Made by a program: the position numbers and the translations under genes | Shown here: positions 26,182-33,460 of the stretch, piece after piece | Position numbering within the stretch: the stretch's first letter is position 1 | How the letters are laid out: each line of letters opens with the position of its first letter | The notes under the pieces: model-generated | The model's input: only the letters and a program-made list of their open reading frames with translations | Database searches by the model: none | Told to the model about the DNA's origin: nothing | Assembly: GCA_031292515.1 (NCBI GenBank) | Contig: JARLGZ010000221.1 | Span: 1 to 48,647, forward strand | Reading direction: 5' to 3' | From: Puia sp. | GTDB taxonomy: Bacteria; Bacteroidota; Bacteroidia; Chitinophagales; Chitinophagaceae | Length of the DNA: 48,647 bases

Positions 26182-26247
26182 GTGTGAATTATATAAGCTT
26201 TCCCGGCAGACATATAACTAGCCACCTGCCGGCTCTCGCTATCTTGA
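26182..26247 (+). promoter_or_regulatory. Island promoter box 6 (toward the first PRC-barrel gene)
   Basis: GTGTGAATTATATAAG at 26182-26197, second copy ending CATATAAC at 26218, a 21-bp gap, then TATCTTGA at 26240-26247. The ATG is at 26265. Confidence 0.72.
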
Positions 26248-26264
26248 GTGGAATAATGCGGTCT

Positions 26265-27017
26265 ATGCAAAAGAACATTAATAGTTTCATGGGCTACTCC
26301 GTGGGAGCAAGGGATGGGATCATTGGCAAAGTGGAGGATTTTTACTTCGACGAAAAGACCTGGACGATCCGTTACCTGGTCGTCAACACGGGAACCTGGC
26401 TGTCGGGGCGTAAGGTGCTGATCTCGCTGACGGCGATGATTTCTCCCGAAGCATTGATAAAAGATTCCCGGGATGCGGCGACCTTCCCTGTCAACCTTAC
26501 CCGGGAACAGGTCCTCAATAGCCCTGAAAGTAAGACCGACGAACCCATTTCCCGGCAACACGAGGCACAACTGGCCAACTACTACCCCTGGGAGGCCTAT
26601 TGGGGAACCGGCTTTTCTCCCGGAAGAGCCTGGGGTGTTATCCCGCCTACGCCCGTGATGACCCTGGCTTCCCTTGCCGAACAGGAAAAAATCGAAGAGA
26701 CCGTCCTCGGCTTGGCCTCGCGTGAAGATTCTCACCTGCGAAGCATTCGGACGGTAACAGGCTATCATATCCACGCGACGGACGATGACATCGGACATGT
26801 GAATGATTTTATGATAGACACCAGTACCTGGCAAATTATTTTCCTGGTCGTGGATACGCATAATTGGATAGGCGGCGCCAAAGTGCTCATACCCGTTCGG
26901 CATATCAGCAAAATCCAATGGGAAAACGCCAGGGTTTTCATCGATATGACTGTGGAATCGATCCGGCAAAGCCCCGTATTTGAAAAGATCAGGACAGCAA
27001 AGGAACAAAAGCAGTAG
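26265..27017 (+). CDS. PRC-barrel domain protein (copy 1)
   Basis: 250 residues, two PRC-barrel-like halves: residues about 1-75 (MQKNINSFMGYSVGARDG, IGKVEDFYFDEKTWTIRYLVV) and about 160-235 (TGYHIHATDDDIGHVNDF, WQIIFLVVDTHNW). The linker holds HEAQLANYYPWEAYWGTGF. PRC barrels bind RNA or protein partners in ribosome maturation and photosynthetic complexes; in this stand-alone two-barrel form the role is unknown. Close paralogue of the gene at 30995-31753, with the same start pattern MQ[KR]NINS, which also fixes the start. Each copy lies in a unit headed by an island promoter box. Confidence 0.85.
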   Translation: MQKNINSFMGYSVGARDGIIGKVEDFYFDEKTWTIRYLVVNTGTWLSGRKVLISLTAMISPEALIKDSRDAATFPVNLTREQVLNSPESKTDEPISRQHEAQLANYYPWEAYWGTGFSPGRAWGVIPPTPVMTLASLAEQEKIEETVLGLASREDSHLRSIRTVTGYHIHATDDDIGHVNDFMIDTSTWQIIFLVVDTHNWIGGAKVLIPVRHISKIQWENARVFIDMTVESIRQSPVFEKIRTAKEQKQ

Positions 27018-27167
27018 AAGAAGAAAGACTGCGTCAGGTTTGGCCTCACGATTTTAATACCGACCGTGGCGCTCGTCCTTAATACCCACTGGGTCATCTA
27101 TACGGCGCCCCTGATAGCCTATCTTTTCGTGTCGGCCATCGTGCGGTTTTGCGTGGTCAGGCTATAT

Positions 27168-29834
27168 TCATCGCCGGTTGCTCCATTTCCAGTTGCGGAT
27201 TTCCGGCAGGTCCTGGCCGTTTTTGTCGATGTATAATTTGTGTTCGATGAGTTTGTCTTTCATCATCTGCTTCAGGTAGTCTCCTTTCGCGCCCAGATCG
27301 GGAACACGGTCGATCACATCCTGCACAAGATGAAACCGGTCGAGGTCATTCTGCACCCGCATATCAAAGGCTGTTGTGATCGTGCCCTCTTCCTTATAGC
27401 CACGGACATGCAGGTTCCGGTTGGTCCGGCGGTAGGTCAGCCGGTGGATGAGCCAGGGATAGCCATGAAACCCAAAGATGATATGCTTGCCCTTCGTGAA
27501 GAGTGAGTCGTAATCTTTGTCGCTCAACCCATGCGGATGTTCGCTGCTGGACTGCAACTTCATCAGGTCGACGACATTGATGACCCGGACCTTGAGATCG
27601 GGCAGATACTGCCGGAGGATGGACACGGCCGCCAGGACCTCCAGCGTGGGCGTGTCTCCGCAACACGCCATCACGACGTCCGGCTCGGATTCCCTGTCAT
27701 TGCTGGCCCATTGCCAGATACCGATCCCCTGCGTGCAGTGAATGACGGCGGCATCCATGGTCAGCCATTGAGGGAGCGCATGTTTGCCGGCGACGACTAC
27801 ATTGACATAATGCCTGCTTCGAAGGCAATGATCAACGACCGACAACAGACAATTGGCATCTGGCGGCAGATACACACGGACAATATCGGCCTTCTTGTTG
27901 ATGACATGGTCGAGAAAGCCGGGATCCTGGTGGGTGAACCCGTTGTGATCCTGTTGCCAGACATGCGAGGTCAGCAGGTAGTTAAGGGAGGCGATCTTTC
28001 GCCGCCAGGGAAGCTCGGCTGTGACCTTCAGCCACTTGGCATGCTGACTGAACATCGAGTCGACAATGCGGATAAAAGCCTCATAGCTATTGAACAACCC
28101 GTGCCTCCCGGTGAGCAGGTATCCCTCCAGCCATCCCTCACACTGGTGCTCGCTGAGCATGGAGTCGAGCACCCGCCCCGCGGGTGCGAGAAACTCATCA
28201 TTTTTTATTTGCCGGGCATCCCATTGCCGGTTGGTAACTTCAAAAACGGCCCCCAGGAAATTCGAGAGCGCCTCGTCGGGACCGAATAGACGAAAATTCC
28301 GCTGATCCTGGTTTCGCTCGATCAGATCACGCAGAAACTTCCCCAGGACGAGCGTATCCTGGGCTTCTACGGCGCCGGGAGAAGGGACTGTCACGGCATG
28401 AATCCGGAAATCCGGCATGCGAAGCGCGCGCAGCAAGATGCCTCCGTTGGTATGCGGATTGGCTCCCATCCGTCTGCTCCCCGCAGGAGCGAGTGCCGCC
28501 AATTCCGGCAGAAGCGTTCCCTGCGCATCAAAGAGTTCTTCCGGCTTGTAGCTCCTCATCCACTCTTCGAGCAGTCTGACATGATCGGGATGATAGGCAT
28601 CGACCAGCAGCGGAACCTGGTGTGACCGAAACGTGCCTTCGACCTGCAAACCGTCGACGACCGCAGGACCTGTCCAGCCCTTGGGCGATCGCAGGACGAT
28701 CATCGGCCAGCGCGGTCGGACAGGTTGATTCGCAGAGTGGCTTCCTGATTCACCGGGCGACTGGCTCACCGGCAGATTGCCTGACTGACGACCGGATCTT
28801 GCATCATTTTGGATCTGGCGGATTTCCTCGATTACCTTTTCCATCGTGGCGGCCATCGCCTGATGCATCCTCTCGGGATCGTCTCCCTCCACAAAATAAG
28901 GGGTCCAGCCGCAGCCACGCAGGAACTGCTCCAACTCCTCCCCTTCTATCCGCGCCAATACCGTGGGGTTGCTGATCTTATAACCATTGAGATGGAGGAT
29001 GGGAAGCACCGCCCCGTCGGTAACGGAATTGACAAATTTATTGGACTGCCAGGCGGTTGCAAGCGGCCCCGTTTCCGCCTCCCCGTCGCCAACAACGCAG
29101 GCCACGATCAGACCGGGGTTGTCAAACACGGCGCCAAATGCGTGGCTTAGCGAATAACCGAGCTCTCCTCCCTCGTGAATCGAACCGGGCGTGGTCGGCG
29201 CGACATGGCTGGAGATACCGCCGGGAAAGGAGAATTGCTTGAACAATTTCTTCATGCCGGCCTCGTCCCTGCTGATATCGGGGTAGATTTCACTGTAGCT
29301 GCCTTCCAGGTAGGTATTCCCTACCAGGGCCGGCCCACCATGCCCGGGACCGGCAATATAGAACATGTCCAGGTCGTATTTCCGGATCACACGGTTTAAA
29401 TGAACATAGATGAAATTCTGGCCTGGCGTGGTGCCCCAATGCCCAACTACAAGAGGCTTCACATGTGAAAGCTTCAACGGCTCTTTTAGCAGCGGATTGT
29501 CGTAAAGGTAGATCTGGCCGACCGAAAGATAATTCGCGGCGCGCCAATACGCATTGATTTTTTGAAGAAGCTCCTTCGACAGGGGCCGGTCTCTGCCCGC
29601 AAACAAAGTCACCTCGGTCGAAAAAGCCAGCCTCGCCGGAAGACCGGCTTCCGTCGAAACACCAGCTTGCGCCAAATCACCGGCGTGCACCAAACCACTG
29701 GCTTGCGCCAAATCACCGGCCTCCGCCGAAACATCGGCTTCCGCCGCAAAAGCCATTGCCGCCGGAATAGTAACTTCGTCCGATTCGTCCGACGGCGTTT
29801 CCATCGACGGCCCGGATAAGATATTCGTTGTCAT
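27168..29834 (-). CDS. xfp: Phosphoketolase (Xfp type) with repeat-containing N-terminal extension
   Basis: About 888 residues. TPP enzyme cleaving xylulose-5-phosphate or fructose-6-phosphate with phosphate to acetyl-phosphate. Diagnostic stretches: [52 protein letters not shown], the TPP motif [23 protein letters not shown], and [11 protein letters not shown]. The catalytic part begins near residue 75 ([18 protein letters not shown]), whereas family members start only 10-15 residues before this. The extra segment contains six degenerate hexapeptide repeats (see 29631). A second low-complexity insertion ([20 protein letters not shown]) lies near residue 340. Start at ATG 29834; the promoter box would place transcription near 29832, so the ATGs at 29804 or 29756 are serious alternatives. 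Acetyl-phosphate could give ATP by acetate kinase, not seen here. Confidence 0.95.
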   Translation of the reverse strand: MTTNILSGPSMETPSDESDEVTIPAAMAFAAEADVSAEAGDLAQASGLVHAGDLAQAGVSTEAGLPARLAFSTEVTLFAGRDRPLSKELLQKINAYWRAANYLSVGQIYLYDNPLLKEPLKLSHVKPLVVGHWGTTPGQNFIYVHLNRVIRKYDLDMFYIAGPGHGGPALVGNTYLEGSYSEIYPDISRDEAGMKKLFKQFSFPGGISSHVAPTTPGSIHEGGELGYSLSHAFGAVFDNPGLIVACVVGDGEAETGPLATAWQSNKFVNSVTDGAVLPILHLNGYKISNPTVLARIEGEELEQFLRGCGWTPYFVEGDDPERMHQAMAATMEKVIEEIRQIQNDARSGRQSGNLPVSQSPGESGSHSANQPVRPRWPMIVLRSPKGWTGPAVVDGLQVEGTFRSHQVPLLVDAYHPDHVRLLEEWMRSYKPEELFDAQGTLLPELAALAPAGSRRMGANPHTNGGILLRALRMPDFRIHAVTVPSPGAVEAQDTLVLGKFLRDLIERNQDQRNFRLFGPDEALSNFLGAVFEVTNRQWDARQIKNDEFLAPAGRVLDSMLSEHQCEGWLEGYLLTGRHGLFNSYEAFIRIVDSMFSQHAKWLKVTAELPWRRKIASLNYLLTSHVWQQDHNGFTHQDPGFLDHVINKKADIVRVYLPPDANCLLSVVDHCLRSRHYVNVVVAGKHALPQWLTMDAAVIHCTQGIGIWQWASNDRESEPDVVMACCGDTPTLEVLAAVSILRQYLPDLKVRVINVVDLMKLQSSSEHPHGLSDKDYDSLFTKGKHIIFGFHGYPWLIHRLTYRRTNRNLHVRGYKEEGTITTAFDMRVQNDLDRFHLVQDVIDRVPDLGAKGDYLKQMMKDKLIEHKLYIDKNGQDLPEIRNWKWSNRR
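29631..29738 (-). repeat. 18-bp tandem repeat inside the phosphoketolase 5' region
   Basis: Six in-frame units coding [30 protein letters not shown] and AGLPAR. The DNA units share CACCGGCTTGCGCCAAAT-like sequence. The expansion keeps frame and would lengthen the protein by 36 residues. Confidence 0.75.
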
Positions 29835-29837
29835 GCT

Positions 29838-29903
29838 CAAAAGTGCGTATTCCCCTGTACATGGCGGTTACATGGTTCCGGTCCATTGTTATATGATTCA
29901 CAC
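29838..29903 (-). promoter_or_regulatory. Island promoter box 7 (toward phosphoketolase)
   Basis: GTTACATGGTTCCGG at 29867 and GTTATATGATTCACAC at 29888-29903, displaced by 21 bp. The -7 box CACTTTTG lies on the minus strand at 29845-29838 after a 21-bp gap. It abuts the annotated ATG at 29834. The stretch 29904-29975 adds only a half-site-like TTTATACGATCC on the minus strand near 29952. Confidence 0.68.
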
Positions 29904-29975
29904 CTGCACCCGGTATAGGCGTGCCGACCGCGGTCCATCGGATCGTATAAAGGCAAAGCAGGAATAGGAGGAGAT

Positions 29976-30061
29976 CGGCGGGCTTCCGGGGCTTCCGGGG
30001 CCTTCGGGGTTTTCGGGGTTTTCGGGGTATCTGGTGTTTACGGGGCTTTCGGGGTATCTGG
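29976..30061. repeat. 9-bp tandem repeat spanning the MtfA-like gene stop codon
   Basis: Units of the type ACCCCGAAA / GCCCCGGAA on the minus strand, about nine copies, running through the stop codon at 30038 and continuing in the same frame after it (TPKTPKAPEAPE-like). The last coding residues PDTPKAP are themselves repeat units. Confidence 0.75.
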
Positions 30062-30859
30062 AGCTTCGCGAGACCCGGCATACGCCGGATACGCGAGTGG
30101 TTGCTGGTGGAATATCCGGGTCATCAGATCATATAAGGCAGGGTGCTTCTGCTTGAAGAGCTGCGGCCGGCCAAAAAAATATTCCGCGGCTACGGCAAAG
30201 AATTCGGCCTTGTTCTTAGCTCCATAGATATTGATATCTGAGTGACCGGCCTTTATAGCCGATACATTTTCCGCCATCAGGTTCAGCCAGGGAATCGCAT
30301 ATTTTTTGTCCAGCAAAGCTTCCGGCAATCCATCGACGGCCCCGTCTTCTTTGTCCAGCAGGTGTACGAACTCATGGATGCCGGCATTTTCCCGGCCTGA
30401 GGAACCGGCAAATCCCTGGCGCAAGGCAGGCTTGGACAGGATCATCTCCATTTGCAGCGCACCCTCCCCAACCATACCCAGAACATCACGCCTGTTGCCG
30501 GCGGTCGAAAAATTGTCCGCATTAAAGGTGTCCGGGTATAGCAGGACATCCCTGAGATTATAATATCGCCATTCCGGAAAACCAAAGATGGGGATCACAG
30601 CGCTGGAAGCTACCAACAGCCTGTCCAGATCGTCGACCGTCGTTTTTACTCCCTCTATCCGGACATACCCGAGGAACTCTTTTATTTTTTCTTCGAAACG
30701 GGTTTTTCCCACCTCGTCGAGAGACCGGTAAAAGGCCACGTGTTCCGCCAATATATTCTTATACCCTTCCGGCAAACTCACCTTTTTCAAAGGTTTTTTG
30801 TAGAACACTACGATCAGCGACAGGGCTAAGATGAGCAGCAATACCATTACAGGTGTCAT
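30038..30859 (-). CDS. MtfA-like (M90) zinc metallopeptidase
   Basis: 273 residues. An N-terminal hydrophobic anchor (about 3-22) is followed by a soluble domain. The zinc site is HEFVHLLDKEDG (His162, Glu163, His166), with the further metal-side pattern AEFFAVAAEYFFGRP near residue 225 that supplies the third ligand (Glu). In Enterobacteria MtfA is a cytosolic peptidase linked to glucose PTS regulation through Mlc; the membrane anchor here makes a different partner likely. The gene lies 136 bp downstream of the second PRC-barrel gene, same direction. The stop codon is embedded in a 9-bp tandem repeat, so the C-terminal tail may vary between strains. Confidence 0.88.
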   Translation of the reverse strand: MTPVMVLLLILALSLIVVFYKKPLKKVSLPEGYKNILAEHVAFYRSLDEVGKTRFEEKIKEFLGYVRIEGVKTTVDDLDRLLVASSAVIPIFGFPEWRYYNLRDVLLYPDTFNADNFSTAGNRRDVLGMVGEGALQMEMILSKPALRQGFAGSSGRENAGIHEFVHLLDKEDGAVDGLPEALLDKKYAIPWLNLMAENVSAIKAGHSDINIYGAKNKAEFFAVAAEYFFGRPQLFKQKHPALYDLMTRIFHQQPLAYPAYAGSREAPDTPKAP

Positions 30860-30994
30860 TTGGCGATCCCTCCTTTTTCCCGCCGGCGGGTGATCTTAAG
30901 CTCCGCCCGGCCGAAATTCTTTTTATCGCCGGCAAGATATCACATTTCGTCGGATAGAAGGCCCCCTCGTTATCACACCCGGCTTCCGCGCCTC

Positions 30995-31753
30995 CTATTT
31001 CAAATGAATGCTATGATCGTCCCGGAGCGCATGGGACGGCCCCGCATGCTTAAATGCCCATACTTCCATCGAAGGGCTGCTGTTTACCGAATCGATCGTT
31101 TCGTCAGTGACAAAAGTGGAGTGATCCCATTGAACTTCCCGGACATGACCGACCTCTATCAACACCTTCTTTCCGCCGTACCGCTGATGGGTGTCTACCA
31201 CCAGGTAAAGGATCTGCCAGGTCTGGTCATCCAGGATGAAATCCCTGACATGGCCGATAGTACCATCCGCCCCTTCCATCCGATAGCCGGTAAGCCGGTA
31301 CGTGCTCCGTAAATGCACGTCGTCGCCAGCCCTCCTCCTGGTAACCAAACCGGCCTCTTCCGTTGCCTCCTTCCTGACGATCGGCGGAAAATCGACATTC
31401 CCCCAGATACCTCCCGGATAATAGCCGCTTCCCCAGTAGCTCTGCCAGGGATAATATCCGTGCAGCTCGATTTCCTGCTGGCGCGATACCGGTTTATCCG
31501 TATCGATGTCCGGGCTGTTTCGCACCTGTTCTTTTGTGAGCGTGGTGGAGAACATCCCTTTTTCCCGCGGATCGCTGATCAGCGATTGCGGAGAAATGAG
31601 CAATTTCCGGCCAGACAACCAGTTGCCTGTCTTCAGGATCAGGTAACGGATGGTCCACGTGTCGTCGTCAAAATAAAATTCCTCCACCTTGCCGATCTCC
31701 CCATCCGTGGCATCGAGCCTGAAACCGATTAAGCTGTTTATATTTCTTTGCAT
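30995..31753 (-). CDS. PRC-barrel domain protein (copy 2)
   Basis: 252 residues with the same two-barrel layout as copy 1: MQRNINSLIGFRLDATDGEIGKVEEF at the start, RQQEIELHGYYPWQSYWGSGY in the linker, and TGYRMEGADGTIGHVRDFILDD in the second barrel, ending with a short variable tail. It begins 40 bp after the alcohol dehydrogenase stop and has no box of its own, so it is probably transcribed with that gene from box 8. Function unknown; duplication within one regulated island suggests dosage or specialised partners. Confidence 0.83.
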   Translation of the reverse strand: MQRNINSLIGFRLDATDGEIGKVEEFYFDDDTWTIRYLILKTGNWLSGRKLLISPQSLISDPREKGMFSTTLTKEQVRNSPDIDTDKPVSRQQEIELHGYYPWQSYWGSGYYPGGIWGNVDFPPIVRKEATEEAGLVTRRRAGDDVHLRSTYRLTGYRMEGADGTIGHVRDFILDDQTWQILYLVVDTHQRYGGKKVLIEVGHVREVQWDHSTFVTDETIDSVNSSPSMEVWAFKHAGPSHALRDDHSIHLK

Positions 31754-31793
31754 ATTACTTTATTGATTGATCGCGCTATCGGGAATACCGAAC

Positions 31794-32915
31794 CTAATTT
31801 TCCAGGATCACCTTCAACGCCTTTTCCTTTTCGGCATGCTCGAAAGTATCATAAGCCTCGATGATCTGGCCAATCTTGAAACGATGCGTAATGAGTTTTT
31901 GGGGTTCGATCCTCTTTGACTGAACCGTCTTAAATAACATGGGCGTCGTCACGGTATCGACCAGCCTCGTGGTAATGGTTATATTCCGGGACCATAGGGT
32001 TTCCAGGTGCAGCGATACGCTTTTTCCATGAACGCCGATATTGGCAATATGACCGCCGGCCGCAATGATCGCCTCGCACAGTTCGAAGGTCGCCGGGACG
32101 CCCACGGCTTCAATGGCGGTATCGACACCTTTACCATGCGTGATCTGCATTATTTTGTCGACGGCATTTTCCTTGCTGCTATTGATGGTATGCGTGGCGC
32201 CAAAAATCTTTGCCGTCTGCAGTCGGTTATCATCCTGGTCAATGGAGATAATGGTGGCCGGTGTATAAAACTGCGAGGTCAGCAAGGCAGCCATTCCTAC
32301 CGGACCCGCGCCGACAATTGCGATGGTATCGCCCGGTTTTACCTGCCCGTTTAAAACACCGCATTCAAACCCCGTAGGCAGTATATCACTCAGCATGACG
32401 AGAGCCTCCTCATCGGATCCCGCGGGAATGGCATACAAACTATTGTCCGCATAAGGGATCCTAACGTATTCGGCCTGGGTCCCGTCAATTTTATAGCCGA
32501 GTATCCATCCCCCTTTTTCGCAATGCGAATACATGCCTTTCTTGCAGAATTCGCATTTACCGCAGGATGTGACACAGGATATGACGACATGATCCCCTTT
32601 CTTGAAATTACTCACGGCACCTCCGGTCTCTTCTATAATGCCGACACCTTCGTGGCCTAAGATCCGCCCTTCCTCGACCTCTGGGAGATCTCCTTTCATG
32701 ATATGCAGATCCGTCCCGCAGATCGTCGTTTTTAATATCCTGACGACCGCATCCGTCGGCTCCATGATCACAGGCTTCAACGTCTGCTCCCAGGATTTCT
32801 TGCCGGCGCCGTGATAGACCAACGCATGCATCTTACTGGCTGTGGGCGAAACGATTCTTGGGGTCGAAGGTTTACCTGCCGTCGGCACTTCTTTGTGCGA
32901 AATTGATTTTTCCAT
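31794..32915 (-). CDS. Zinc-dependent alcohol dehydrogenase (MDR family)
   Basis: 373 residues. Core begins at MHALVYHGAGKKSW (residue 29); the 28 residues before it are a Ser/Lys/Pro-rich extension. Catalytic zinc: Cys in TTICGTDLHI and His in LGHEGVG. Structural zinc: four cysteines in SCGKCEFCKKGMYSHC. The Rossmann motif GAGPVGMAAL and the following ID (Asp preference) point to NAD rather than NADP. It most resembles the class reducing short aldehydes or oxidising 2-propanol/ethanol; the substrate cannot be fixed. ATG at 32915 is used because a long leader from box 8 (start near 33033) is predicted; Met29 is an alternative. Confidence 0.93.
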   Translation of the reverse strand: MEKSISHKEVPTAGKPSTPRIVSPTASKMHALVYHGAGKKSWEQTLKPVIMEPTDAVVRILKTTICGTDLHIMKGDLPEVEEGRILGHEGVGIIEETGGAVSNFKKGDHVVISCVTSCGKCEFCKKGMYSHCEKGGWILGYKIDGTQAEYVRIPYADNSLYAIPAGSDEEALVMLSDILPTGFECGVLNGQVKPGDTIAIVGAGPVGMAALLTSQFYTPATIISIDQDDNRLQTAKIFGATHTINSSKENAVDKIMQITHGKGVDTAIEAVGVPATFELCEAIIAAGGHIANIGVHGKSVSLHLETLWSRNITITTRLVDTVTTPMLFKTVQSKRIEPQKLITHRFKIGQIIEAYDTFEHAEKEKALKVILEN

Positions 32916-33038
32916 GTTTGTGTATTTTTTTCTTGTATCGGTCTATTGTTTATGGGCAGGCTTTTTTTATCGGGAATCATCTGTTGCAAATGAGTTGGCC
33001 TGATCCCGCAAATCGGCTTTGGACCCTTGAACCTGTCG

Positions 33039-33104
33039 TGAAGGTCTGATCATTTCCCGCCACAACCCTTACACGTGGCGGCCGGATAGTTATAAGATTC
33101 ACAC
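33039..33104 (-). promoter_or_regulatory. Island promoter box 8 (toward alcohol dehydrogenase)
   Basis: CTTACACGTGG at 33068 and GTTATAAGATTCACAC at 33089-33104, displaced by 21 bp. The -7 position (33046-33039, minus strand) reads GACCTTCA, the weakest of the set. Forms a perfect 16-bp inverted repeat with box 9. Confidence 0.6.
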
Positions 33105-33116
33105 CTTTTGAGACAC

Positions 33117-33182
33117 GTGTGAATCTTATAACGAAAAAACGGAACCCTGTAAGACGAAATCGGCAAAGGGATCACAGCTTTA
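33117..33182 (+). promoter_or_regulatory. Island promoter box 9 (toward the proton-type P-ATPase)
   Basis: GTGTGAATCTTATAAC at 33117-33132 is the exact complement of the box 8 copy, 12 bp away. The second copy ends CCCTGTAAG at 33153, then a 21-bp gap and CAGCTTTA at 33175-33182. Confidence 0.65.
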
Positions 33183-33460
33183 TGGGCCCTATAAACAGCT
33201 TACGTTAAATTACAATACGTCTGCCCCCATTCGATCAGACCGAAATCTATCAGACAGAACGAAGTCTATCGAGCCGAACGAAATCCATGAGACCGAAACA
33301 GATCAAACAATGCATCAAACCACCTATAAAGTGACAACATCAAACCACAACATCAGACCACAACAGCAAACCACAAAATCAGACCACAAAGTCAGACCAA
33401 TCAGCAAACCACCAGTCAGCAAACCATCAAACAACCATCCTTTTAAGTCCTGCAAACAAT
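33183..33460 (+). other. Long repeat-rich leader of the P-ATPase gene
   Basis: About 270 nt between the predicted start near 33188 and the ATG at 33461. Two degenerate arrays: roughly 19-bp units of the type TCAGACCGAAATCTA (33233-33305) and 13-14-bp units of the type CAGACCACAA (33340-33432). T-poor and A/C-rich, little secondary structure expected in the second array. The overlapping rightward open frame from 33310 encodes only repeat and then shadows the ATPase. Confidence 0.6.

Noticed and set aside
33089-33132. 16-bp inverted repeats as ends of a mobile element
   Set aside because: Only 12 bp lies between the arms, copies elsewhere occur singly or in tandem, and no target-site duplication is visible. 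Promoter geometry fits all copies.
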